From assembly GCF_963675165.1 (NCBI RefSeq), contig NC_087388.1:1032800-1096799 (forward strand): 64,000 bases of DNA, given 5' to 3'. The translations under genes were made by a program, and so were the position numbers. Of the stretch, positions 28,683-40,172 are shown in pieces. A model generated the notes under the pieces. That model had not been told where the DNA came from, searched no databases, and saw nothing but the letters and a program-made list of their open reading frames with translations. The DNA is from Halichondria panicea. Its lineage: Eukaryota > Porifera > Demospongiae > Suberitida > Halichondriidae. The first letter of the stretch is position 1. Each line of letters opens with the position of its first letter.

Positions 28683-29470
28683 AAATGCTATAAAAGAAGG
28701 AATAGCCCTTACTATGAAGTCGTGAGAGGTCAAGGCCCGTGGTGTGTCTAAAAGTATACTAAAGCAGTTTGAAGGACTATACTGCAAACGTTTATGAACA
28801 GTAAAGCTTATCCATGGCATGAAACCATTCTATATAGCACTTAGATACATAATAACCAAGTCAAGCAATGTCTTTTGCTGTTTAGGCTTCGCAGCAGGGA
28901 AAGAGAAAAGTTGACATGGAGTAATTCAAGCTATACTCAACAAAAACTAAAAACAGAGTAAAGACAGCGGACTTAGACAAGTTAGAGCTTGTCAGTGGTG
29001 TAAACTTACTTCTCTAGAGTAACCTCCCAGCCTCTGAGTGATTGCTAGTGGATAGGAGAGCTAGAAACAGTTGAAATACAACCAGAGTACGGTCAAAACA
29101 AAAATAATCGCGAGCGCGAAATCATAACGCGGAGTGTTTCAACCATTTACACAGGGAGGCCTGGTCGTTTCCAATCCCCTTCCTTTTCAATCTATGCTTC
29201 AACGCATACAAAAAGAACATGGTAGAATTAGATTTTGGCTATCCTTACACCAAAGCAGAAGTAGCCAGTGAAACCACCATAGAACCAGCCGATTTCTAAA
29301 CTAATATATCCTTTAATTCACATATATAATGTGGGCCAGATAAAAGTTAGATGTGATTCTGAGTCGGTTATGAAGCGCTTGTCATAGACCTTTTGTTATC
29401 CTTGACGTCTCTGGTTAATCCTATCGTCCCATGAATCGGTTCATGCAATTCATCTTGATCGATAAGTTTC

Positions 29471-29785
29471 ACCAAGAGTTCATTAGGAAGAGTACGCAAC
29501 TCCAATAGACTGTACACAAAAAGCATTCCTCAAATCTGACGTCACAGATACTGGCTGTAGTAACCGCAACTAGCAGGAAAGGCAATGAATAAAATTAGTA
29601 ACTCATTGCCTTTCCTACTGGCAGTTGTATGAATAACTTTAGTGATAATTATCACAATCATCACTATGTCATTGCAAATTTGATTTCACAGTTTATACAA
29701 CAGCATGTGGTTGCGACGTGAGGTTGGAGAAACGCCCCCTATGGTTTTAAGTGGAGTTGCGTACTCTTCCTAATGAACTCTTGGT
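29471..29785. mobile_element. MITE with about 35-bp TIR and TTC flanks
   Basis: The left end accaagagttcattaggaag and the right end cttcctaatgaactcttggt are inverted, bounding 315 bp. The trinucleotide ttc is present on both sides, which would fit a 3-bp target duplication. No coding content. Confidence 0.8.
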
Positions 29786-29789
29786 TTCA

Positions 29790-30990
29790 TTAATCTAGCT
29801 AGGGATAGGTTAAACACCAATTATCTGTAATCAACTACAATCGATTTTAAATAAGTCCAAAATCAATCGTAGAAAATGGATTGTCAAAGATTACTCGAAA
29901 TCAATTGTTAAAAATCAATTGTCAAAAATTGAGATCATATCAAATGCACACGCCAGTTACATTCCAGGGGCGGATCTAGCAGGTAGCAGAGGGTGCTCAA
30001 GCACCCCCCTGACCTTGGACAAATAATTACTTTGTGTCTCACTCATTGGCTGTGGAAGTCACTCTTCTAGCTAACTGAGTAGCTGTAGACCTATCTATTA
30101 CAGTATTGTCTTTGATAAAAGCTTGACTTGTGCACTGCAGTGCAGACTAGACTCGACAAATAAATCAGTTTATTGCTTTTTAATAAGTGCTGACATCAGC
30201 GTTTTACATTCAAATTGCACAGGAAGCGACTCATCACCGACTGTGCAGATATTTTTCCATATTGCACACCCAGAAGTATTATTGCACACTTGTTATTGCA
30301 CACTAGGAAGTGATTCTTATTTAGAATAAAACGTTTTCAGCAGTGAGAGAACAAGAAAAACATAGTTTACACACTTATAATCATGCATTGCAATGTTTAT
30401 CAGTCTCTTTTCTTGTTTTCTGATGCTCTGTATCACTTCTGTGCTCTTTTTGCAGTGAAGCTGAGGGTCAGGAGGTTGTCAGTATTCATATTTAATGCAT
30501 CAAACAGGCATCAGTGTTGGGAGTGGGTGCTTTGAGCGGAGTATTGCACATGTAGAAGTGTACTGCACCACCATATAAGCCTGTTCAGGCTTGTATAAAG
30601 TCGTTTTGGCTTCAAAAACGGTTGTCACACTTTTCTTCAGTTATAGCGGTGCATGTTTCCTCTTCTGATACACTGGAGCCACTGGAGCATGATAGAAAGC
30701 AAGCACATGCTGTTTATCCTTCAGAACTATCCATTTTCAAAACGGGTTGCTGGTTGTCAACGTTTTTCTTGTCTTTTTTTCTTGTCTGTTCTCTACAAAA
30801 TCTTTAAGTAGCCTTCTGCAAGCTCTCTTGGTGTTCTAGAGTCTTATTTCTTTGTCTTTCTAGCTGTTTTCTTTCTCTTAAACTCGTCTTCAACTGGGAG
30901 AACTCAATTTTGTTGCTACGCATTCTTCTGGTTGATAAAGCAACCGCATGTTGCACATGCGCAGATTCAACCTGCATTTTGGTTGCCAAG
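29790..30990. other. Intergenic, no confirmed gene
   Basis: Contains one hAT-like end, caggggcggatctagcag, near 29968. The rest shows only short open frames without recognisable domains. Confidence 0.35.
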
Positions 30991-31001
30991 CAATAAATGC
31001 A

Positions 31002-31122
31002 TTATCCCATGGATACTGATGATTATCACTCGTCCGTGCCTAGTAACTGTCACTCGTGCCTTGCAGGCACTCGTGCAGTTACTGGCACAGACTCGTGATA
31101 ATCTTCAGTATCCATAGGATAA
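31002..31122. mobile_element. Foldback element upstream of copy C, with a half copy at 31490-31565
   Basis: The strand from ttatcccatggatactgat folds back onto atcttcagtatccataggat with an inner cactcgtgcc palindrome. The left half, including the preceding caataaatgcattatcc, is repeated at about 31478-31565, directly upstream of copy C. Confidence 0.7.
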
Positions 31123-31695
31123 TATCATAATAGAGTATAGAGTGCAAGGAACCTGTGCAATGCAAACCACACCTAATTAAAAAAATTATTAATGTCACAT
31201 GATATCGCACCCACCGGAAATGATGTCAAAAGGGCGTAACTCTTGATTTTCGCGCTCTACCGCGCGGGACGCTCCTTGCCTCTCTTGCTCAGCACCTTAC
31301 CTACCACTTTTTCTAGATGCATTCTGTTGCAAACGGCGTTCCATATGCTATATTCTAACAGCAAATCCTCCTCAGGAAAAACGGTAATCTGTGCCTAATA
31401 ATTAATTTGTTGTTCGATCTTGCGTAACAGACACAGCAACTTACTATAGTACACTTACTAGAATTGGTTTCCAAACAATAAATGCATTATCCTAGCTTAT
31501 CCCATGGATACTGATGATGATTATCACTAGTATGTGCCTAGTAACTGTCACTCGTGCCTTGCAGGATTGTAACGTACGTGCTTGCATATCGTTTGCGATA
31601 ATTCACTAACACAATTAAATTGTATAATTTTGTAAAAGCTACTCTATATAGTATAACACTTTAAATTATTTTTCATCAGTGCCGTAGTCGTGGAA

Positions 31696-34600
31696 ATGGC
31701 TGATGACAGCCAATCATGTGACACTCCCCTACACACTGCTGCAAGCCGTGGGGACTTAGATGAAGTCAGAAAGCTTTTGATAACAAAGCAATATGAATTG
31801 GATGCCAGAAACTCACACAACCAAACATCTCTTCATCTCGCATGTGCTAATGGTCACCTCGATACGGTTTGGACACTAGCCAATGATTTTGGTGCTGACA
31901 TAGGAGCTATTGATAATGACAGAAATACACCATTGCTCTTTGCTGCTAAGAACAAACATGTGCAAATAATTATCATGTTGGTTCTATTATCAATGCTTGG
32001 TAGACGCCTCTCTAATGGAAGAAGACAGTCATGTTCCTTTAGCTGTAGTCAGATTGATTCACATCATTCTAAAATCTTTGAAGATGTCTTGTTTGAGTAT
32101 TACAATGATTCTGAAGCAGTGGAGAAAACTATGCTGATGATATCCAAATTCTTTCTTGATCAGTGTATCGATTTCAAACATTATAATGATGAAGGCTTCT
32201 CTATATTGTTTGTAGCTGCATCACTTGGTCTCAAAGACTTGATTGGTCGGTTAGTCACAGAGAAGAAAGCAGACCTGAATATTAAGGGCTTCCGTGGTTT
32301 GTCTATTCTCCACTGTGCCTGCTTTGGAGGACATGTACTACTCGTGGAGAGTCTTATTTCAGAACATGTTATGGACCTTTCTGTGAAAGACAAATATGGG
32401 CACTCAGTTTTGCATTATGCTGTAATAAAAGGGGTTCCATATTCATGCACTGGTGGCTGTTTAAAGCTAATGGACAAACTGATCATGGAATATGACCTCA
32501 ATCCCGCAGATAAAGATAACGATGGTAACACAGCTCTACATATTGCAGCCATGAAAGGACAAGTAGAAACAGTTAGACACCTGATCAGTAAGCACAGTGC
32601 TGATATTTACACCATTAATAATAAGAACAATACTCCATTGATGCTAGCTGCACTGAATGGTCGTGCCCATGTTTTGGATGCGTTCGTCAAAGAATTCAAC
32701 AGCAGTTGTCATGTCCGAAGTTACAACGGCTGTACTCTTCTTCACCACGCATGCGAGGGTGGCCATACAAAAATGATAGACGCACTGGTAACAGAATATG
32801 GCCTTAATCCCGAAGATAAAGATGGTAAAGGAAATACACCTCTACATATTGCAGCCATAAATGGACATGTTGAAACAGTGAGACACCTGATCAGTAAGCA
32901 CAGTGCTGATGTTGATTGCATTAATAAAACGAAGAGTACTCCATTGATGCTAGCTGTACTTAGTGGTCATGCCCATGTTTTGGATGCCTTAGTCAAAGAA
33001 TTCAACAGCAGTTGTCATGTCCGAAGTTACAACGGCTGTACTCTTCTTCACCATGCATGCGAGGGTGGCCATACAAAAATGATAGACACACTGGTAACAG
33101 AATATGGCCTTAATCCTGAACATAAAAATGGTAAAGGAAACACATCTCTACATATTGCAGCCATGAAAGGACATGTTGAAGCAGTGAGACACCTGATCAG
33201 TAAGCACAGTGCTGATGTTGATTGCATTAATAAAACGAAGAGTACTCCACTGATGCTAGCTGTACTTAGTGGTCATGCCCATGTTTTGGATGCGTTCGTC
33301 AAAGAATTCAACAGCAGTTGTCATGTCCGAAGTTACAACGGCTGTACTCTTCTTCACCACGCATGCAAGGGTGGCCATACAAAAATGATAGATGCACTGG
33401 TAATGGAATATGGCCTTAATCCTAAAGATAGAGATGGTAAAGGAAATACACCTCTACATATTGCAGCCATAAATGGACATGTTGAAGCAGTGAGACACCT
33501 GATCAGTAAGCACAGTGCTGATGTTGATTGCATTAATAAAACGAAGAGTACTCCACTGATGCTAGCTGTACTTAGTGGTCATGCCCATGTTTTTGATGCG
33601 TTAGTCAAAGAATTTAACAGCAGTTGTCATGTTCAAAATTACAGTGATCGTACTCTTCTTCACCAAGCATGTGATTGTGGCCATATAAAACTTATAGACA
33701 AACTGGTAATGGAATATGGCCTCAGTCCCAAAGATAGAAATTGTAAAGGAAACACACCTCTACATATTGCAGCTTCGAAAGGACATGTTGAAACAGTGAA
33801 ACACCTGATCAGAAATCACAAAGTTGAAACCAATATCACTAACAATAAGAACTCTACCCCATTGTGTTTAGCAGCTAAAGGTGGGCACCAGGTTGTGCTT
33901 CATGCTCTGATTGAAGAGTTCCATTGCAGTCCACATATAAGAGGCTACAATGGTCGAACTCTGCTTCATTATGCTTGCAAATATGGCCATATAGAAACAT
34001 TAAACAATTTAGAATTAAAATATAAGGTGGATCCAACAATCAGAGACAACGATGGGAACACACCTCTTCATATTTTGTGTCGTACACGGTATACTGAAGA
34101 AGGGAAGCTCAGAACAGTGCTTTGCGAATACCAGTGCTGGACAGTGTTTAAAGTTAATAATGATGGCAACACACCTCTTCACACTGCAGCTAAATATGGG
34201 CAAGTTCATTGTGCACGCTTACTATTGCAGAAATGCAATGCTCCCCTTTTTGTGCGAAATAAGTATGAAGAGACTGCCCTTGATGTAGCTAAAGCTCAGA
34301 AAAGTCAGGAAATCATTACCATTTTCAAAAATGATCATTCTGAAATCCAGTCAATCTACCGGCAACTAGACAAACTTGCTCAGCAGGAGTTTGGTGGTGT
34401 AAAGAACCTCACCAGAATATTTGTTGTAGGTCATTCAGGTGCAGGGAAGTCCACGCTTGTTGAAACTATTAAAAAAGAAGGTTTCTTTAGCTACTTTAGC
34501 ACATCAACTGTTGCCCCTCACACTGCAGGCATTGTTCCAAGTACTTATGACAGTAGTGCTTATGGAAGAATGATACTCTATGATTTTGCTGGTAATTCCG

Positions 34601-36946
34601 AGTACTACTCCTCACACGCTGCAATCATGGAGTCAATCAACACATCGAAAGGAAGTAATATATATTTGATAATTTGTGATTTGAGTAAAGGTGAAGAAGC
34701 TGCTGCCACTAAATACAGCTATTGGCTTTCATTTCTATCATACAATATTAAACAATTCTCAAACACAATTATCCTACCAGTGGGAAGCCATGCTGATGTC
34801 ATTAATATAACGTCAATGGAACGAGTATTATATGTGCTTGACAGTGTATCTCAAAAGTTTTGTAGCAGCTCCAAGATTGATGATTTTTATATAGAACAAA
34901 GTATTGCTCTCGATTGTCGTAAACGAGGTGCTGTAGTGAATGACATAAAGAAACTTACAAAGCACTCGAGATTCTCGAAAAATGTATCCCCCATCGGACT
35001 TTCTCCAGAGACGAGTGTTCTCTTGGGATTGTTGAAAAAAGACTTTGAACACATTCCTTGCAAAGTGAGCTGCCTCATCTCTCACATAGAAGATACTGGA
35101 ATTCCGCTGCCACTAAATTCTTCATTACTATACACTCTCATAAGAGAGTTACATGATTTGGGTCTACTAATGGTGATAGAGAGAGAAGGGGACTCCATTG
35201 GGAACCACATAATCATTCTCAAGATATCAATATTCACATCAGATGTGCACAAAAAACTTTTTTCAGAGTCTGCTAGAGCTGACCTCACCAAGGACATTGA
35301 TCCACTCAAGTTCAGCGTAGGCATTATTCCAGAATCACTACTGAAAATAGTACTGCCAGAGCACATCACTAAAGAAAGTCTACTTAAGCTGCAGTACTGT
35401 CACGAAATTGAGAATTTGTACGTGGAAGAGGACCACACTCTTTCTCAACTCACTTCTAGGCCAGTCCCAACAAACACTGCCAATACAGAGAAATTTCATT
35501 TATTTTTTCCTGCTTTATGTGATCTCAAGCTCGGCGAAATTCAATGGCCAAAATCCGAAGGTGATATGATTACTTTAGGATGGTATGCTAAATGTGATGG
35601 TGACAGATTCGACTATTTCCCAACAAGATTTCTCCATGTGCTTATTGTTCACCTCTCTCACAACTTCGCATTAAAACAAAACCTGCCAACAAGTCACAGA
35701 CCCTCTTTAGTAAGTGAGTCTTCTAGTGATAATAGTTTTTTGATTGCGGAGGTATGTGCTGCCAATCCTCGCTGTCGTGTCTGGTCGACTGGTCTGCATT
35801 GGCTTATGAAGAATGGAGTGGAGGTATTTGTCGATATGCCTAAAGACGCTGATAGTAAAGATCTGATTGTACTAGCAAGAAGTGACATTGAAGATAAAGT
35901 TGAATGTTCCAACACTCTGCAACTAGTTATTCAGAAGGTAGTCGAAATAAAAGTTGAATTCTGTGCTAGTATAGTGCCAACTGTTTACCTTCTTGATCCG
36001 AGCAACCTTAAGGATGAACCTTTTACGAATGCTAGCAATGCACCTAAATATGCTCTAATCGATATCGAAAAGGCACTAGCAGAAGGCACTAAGCGAGTCG
36101 TGGACAATAAAGGACGATGCTTCTCCTCTCAGATCAAAGATTGGATCAGCCCAATATCTTACTGGAGTAAGTACCCATGCATGCACATACATCTTTAATT
36201 GTTATAATTGTTGTTGTACACTTTCACAGAATTGTTGTTTCCGATGGATACCTTCTTGGTTCGTTCTGCTTTGAAAAAAGTATTAGGTACTCAATGGAAA
36301 CTGCTAGGACTAAATCTTTTAATTTCCTGGATTAAACTAGATAACATTGACAATGAAGCATCCTTTCCTGATGGCATTGCTAAGAAAGAAAAAGTAATTC
36401 AACTGTGGATGTCACAAGAACCCACCTGGATAGTGTTGGTAGACGCTCTCAGTCAACCTTCAATTGGATTGTCCCAGAAAGCAAGTCAAATCTCAGTAGA
36501 ACACAGTAAGTACCTCACAATCATTATACCTCATTCCCAGGCCAAGTTTTCGCTTTTATATCGGATGTTCTCATTCAATCAGCAACAATTTGGCCTGGGA
36601 ACGAGGCTAAGCTATAAGCATAATTATGCATACTGCCTCTTTATGCGTAAATTGTATATATAATTATAATTATATAGATGTGCCTCTACAAGAGAAAATC
36701 CTCTGCGAAAACAATTCATCCCTCCATCCTGACGAGGACTTTCTCCAATCATTTGCTGCCATCATTGGCTCTCGATGGCAGTGTCTTGCTTCTCCCCTCT
36801 CCCTCACTTCTGAAGACATTGTGAGCATCAAGAGAGAGACAACCAGACAAGCACTTGTCATGCTACAGAAGTGGGCAGCCAGGGAGACGGCGACTTATGG
36901 TCAGTTGAGAGAGAAACTCTGTACACTCTCTGTGTTTCATATTTGA
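31696..36946 (+). CDS. Copy C: intact ankyrin-Roc-COR protein with two Death domains
   Basis: Exons are 31696-36166, 36230-36505 and 36678-36946, with GTAAGT donors, AG acceptors and phase-1 introns, giving 1,671 aa. The ATG at 31696 gives MADDSQS, aligned with the other copies. N-terminal ankyrins are followed by a family-specific insert with a hydrophobic stretch (IIIMLVLLSML), then about six ankyrin modules. The Roc-type GTPase has a P-loop GHSGAGKST at residues 912-920, a G3-like DFAGNSEYYSSH at 963-974 and a G4-like VGSHAD at 1029-1034. A COR-like segment extends to about 1490. Exon 2 (about 1491-1582) and exon 3 (about 1583-1671) each look like a Death domain, the second carrying QKWAARETATYGQLREKL. 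The expected role is cytoplasmic signalling through GTP-dependent switching and Death-domain contacts. Human DAPK1 has a similar ankyrin-ROCO-Death layout plus a kinase, which is absent here. This is the only copy with no visible defect. Confidence 0.93.
36527..36609. mobile_element. Short MITE inside intron 2 of copy C
   Basis: The segment from tacctcattcccaggccaag to ggcctgggaacgaggcta shares its ends with the TAGCCTCGATCCCAGGCC family. It lengthens this intron to 172 nt, compared with 76-85 nt in the sister genes. Confidence 0.6.
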
Positions 36947-37355
36947 GAAAAGTTAGTTCATTTATCACAGCAGAAATTTTAGCTATATGTTCCATATTCA
37001 TGCAATGGCGGCCTTTTAAAGCTAATGGACGTAGCTATACGTTATCAATGCACCTATATAGCTTTTTACCAAAATATATCACCTTTAATTATTGTTTGTG
37101 TCACTGAACTATGCTTTGCCATTCATGTTATTACATTTAAGCAACAATAATGCTACACTGCACTTTTAATTTGCATACTGCCCTGCAAATGCAATGCACC
37201 ATACCAACTTCATCAAATCACACTTTTGCACCATACGAATCGCATAATTTTGTTAGCCTACTAGTTTCTTTTATTGTCAATTCTTACTGTCAATGCTTCC
37301 CCCAAGTAACTTTGGTACAGTAACTGCGCAGCTATATAGGTATAGCGATGTACAA
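36947..37355 (+). other. 3' flank of copy C, homologous to the 3' flank of copy A
   Basis: No gene. Blocks such as cataattttgttagcc and aatgcttcccccaagt are shared in order with 8834-9125, which shows that A plus A' and C plus D arose by duplication of a two-part unit. Confidence 0.65.
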
Positions 37356-39150
37356 ACGTTCTGTACAGCTCCAACATTGATGATTTGCAAAGTGTTGCTC
37401 TTGCTCTGTCGTAAACAAGGAACCTCTAATCAGAGTTTGATTCGTTAGCAGTAGTTGAAGAGGTTTGATGAGGGCGATCCTCTCCAAACTAAATACAGTT
37501 GCCACTATTTGAGTTGTTGAATAAGATTTGTAAGTGCGAACTAAGTACCTCCAATCAGACATAAAGAACTTACTTAGAATTATCATCCCCCATCGAACTT
37601 TCCACGGAGACAAGCTCTCTTTCCTGGGATTGTTGAAATACGTTCCAGCTTGCAAAGTAAGCGCTTCCTTATCTCTCACATAGAAATTACACTGCTGTCC
37701 GAAAAGAGTTACATCAACATTCACATTAATGCTAAAGCAGACCTCAACAAACTCATCGATCAACTTAAGCTCAGTGTAGGCATTATTCCAGAATCACTAT
37801 ACTGGAAAGAGTACTACCAGAGTTACATCACAAAGGAAAGTCTACTTAAGCTGCATTACTGTCAAGAAATTGAGAATGTGTACGTGCATGGAAGAAGAAG
37901 ACTACACTCTTTCTCAACTCACTTCGGGGCCAGTACGAACAGAAAGTGCCACTAACGAAAATATTTTCCCTGTTCTATAACTATGATCTCAAGCTCGAGG
38001 AAATTCAATGGCCTAAATCCGTAAAATTACTTTGGGATGGTATGCTAAATGTGATGGTGACAGATTAGACTTCTTCCCAACACAATTTCTTTATGTGCTT
38101 ATCGTTCATCTCTCTCACAACTTTGCTGCATTAAAACAAAGCATGCCAACAAGTCCGCTACAGCTTCCGATTTTTTGATTGTGGATGTATACAGTAACAC
38201 TGCCAATCCTCGCTGTTATGTCTGGTCAACTGGTCGATCTTGCATTGGCTTATGAAAAACGGAGTCAAGGTAATATTTTGTCGATATGCTCAAAGATGCT
38301 GATAGTAAAGAACTGATTGTATTAAAGGATCGAGTGACATCCAAAATGAAGTACCAAAACTCTGTAACTATTTATTCAAAGGTAGTTGAAGCAAAAATGA
38401 AGTTCTATGCTGGCTGTACCTTCTTGATCTGAGCAATATCTTTTAAAAAAATGCAGAAATGCACCTAAATATTCTCATATATAGACCTCATTGATAAAAC
38501 ATTAGCAGAAGGCACTGAGCGAGTCATGGATAAAGAAGGACGATGCTTCTCCTCTCCGATAAAAGATTGGATCAGCCCAACAAGACGGACCATATCTTAC
38601 TGGAGTAAGTTTCACACACAAACACACACACACACATGCAAACATATCTTTAATATTGTCACATGCGAGACGTGTCGCTTATACAGATTTGTTAATCTTC
38701 CTTGGTGAAATTGCTAAGAAAAGAGTATTTTGACCGTGGTTGTCTCAGAAACTCTCCTGGAAAATGTTGGTTGATGCTCTCAGTCAACCTTCAATTGGAT
38801 TGTCCCAGAAAGAAAAGCAAGTCTCACAAGAACACAGTAAGTACCTCATTCATTTATTATGTGCTGTTTACGATTTCAAAATTGCTATTATAGACGTAAC
38901 TCTACAAGAGAAATCCTCAAAAGCAATTCATTTGTCTGTCCTGGCAAGGACTTTCTCCAATCGTTTGCTGCCATCATTGGCTCTCGATGGCAGTGTCTTG
39001 CTTCTCCCCTCTCCCTCACTTCTGAAGACATTGTGAGCATCAAGAGAGAGACAAGAGGAGCAGAGCCGACCAAACAAGCACTCATCATACTGCAGAAGTG
39101 CATGGGAAACCAGACAGACGGCAACTTATGATCAGTTCATATATCTGAGA
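37356..39150 (+). pseudogene. Relic D: eroded Roc-COR-Death-Death copy
   Basis: It begins at the same internal point as relic A' and runs through the COR region with many indels. It keeps the exon 1 end (tactgga|gtaagt at about 38604), a shortened exon 2 (about 38690-38836, missing much of the first Death domain) and exon 3 (about 38895-39150). The last exon still reads QSFAAIIGSRWQCLASPLSL but loses frame before the end. No ankyrin or P-loop part remains. The 3' flank resembles that of copy B, so the relic probably descends from a B-like gene. Confidence 0.85.
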
Positions 39151-39696
39151 ACTTTAGTATCAGGACAAGTAAATGTACCTGTAGCTACGTTCAATTGCAC
39201 CTATATAACTATTGTTATACGTCACCATGTTTGTGTCTTAGAACTTCAGAATTTATATGGTATTACCTTGTCAATTAAATTATAATTATTTTCAATACAC
39301 CACGCATGCATGCATAGCTATTTATATACCGCAATTATTTATAGTATCATTTGGTTACCTCAATTCTTATCAGTCATTGTTTCCCCAACCAATTTTTGTA
39401 CTAAATAAAGCTATATATAATATAGTTTTCCTATGTCATGACCATGTAGCAATTACGGAAATTCCTTAACATAATGGTCGCAACCATTTGCCGCAGTCTT
39501 GTTTCCTGAGGATGTCTGGTTTCAGTTGGGAAGGGGAAACCATGCATGCAAATACCTCTCAACCATGCTGCTAATTATAATAATTCATGGCTGAATATTA
39601 CGTTTATACTGTTATCACTAAAACTTGACGTACATGCATTGATCGCAAATGTGTGTATTTAACGCTCAAACATGGTCCTATTTTTTATACTGTATA

Positions 39697-39930
39697 CCGT
39701 ATAGCGCGAAATGTTCGAGGGGCTTAATTTTCGCGGATTTCGTGGGTTAGAATTCTATACGAAAATTAAGTCCACGAAAATTATTCTTTAATTAGAATTA
39801 CCTGCTATCGTGCAAATATTTAAAGGCGTGGCTTCCGGTAAGCAGTCATTCCGCGAACATTGTGCAACGAAATGGTTTTTAGAGGCCATTCCACGAAATA
39901 TAAGTGCCTCGAAAATTTCGCGCTATACGG
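39697..39930. mobile_element. MITE of the CCGTATAGCGCGAAA family
   Basis: Inverted ends ccgtatagcgcgaaa bound 234 bp flanked by TA. It is homologous, in the opposite orientation, to 1871-2098. The LTR retrotransposon starts two bases after its end. Confidence 0.85.
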
Positions 39931-39932
39931 TA

Positions 39933-40154
39933 TGTAACCGAGCAACTCTGTGTTGCCTACTTTGCTCTCGTAGATAGCCTACTTTAAAATCAGCTTAGTT
40001 TTCATAGGGTAACCTACTTTAAAATCAGCTCCCAGTAACACAATTCTCTTTTCTACTTAGTCTCTTTCTAACACGAGGTCAGTCACCTGACCTCCCACGC
40101 ACAAAACATACTAATCATAAAAATGATAATAATAATTAGTTCCAGTCTCTCACA
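39933..40154 (-). repeat. 3' LTR (minus-strand element)
   Basis: Begins tgtaaccgagcaactctg and ends ccagtctctcaca. It contains an internal direct repeat, cctactttaaaatcagct. It differs from the other LTR at a single t/c position (aatcataaaa against aatcacaaaa). Confidence 0.93.
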
Positions 40155-40156
40155 TA

Positions 40157-40172
40157 CCTCCCCCCTTCTCTT
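40157..40172 (-). other. Polypurine tract of the LTR element
   Basis: On the minus strand the bases just before the 3' LTR read aagagaaggggggagg, the expected plus-strand primer for reverse transcription. Confidence 0.8.

Larger units (their letters stand above)
26482..29203. mobile_element. 2.7-kb inverted-repeat element with internal tandem duplications
   Basis: The left end catagattgaaaaggaagg returns inverted at 29169-29203, and a second shared block (tgaaacactccgcgttat) lies inside each end. Internally, a segment at 26726-27000 is repeated at 27673-27960, and a unit around aactctgccactattt...ggcatccaggtgag occurs near 27400-27500, 27541-27660 and 28431-28570. No transposase frame is seen and no clear target duplication was found, so the boundaries are approximate. 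Two MITEs are nested inside. Confidence 0.6.

Noticed and set aside
30804-30989. Minus-strand charged open frame (RRMRSNKIEFSQLKTSLRER)
   Set aside because: Coiled-coil-like composition only, 61 aa, no partner exons or homology recognised.
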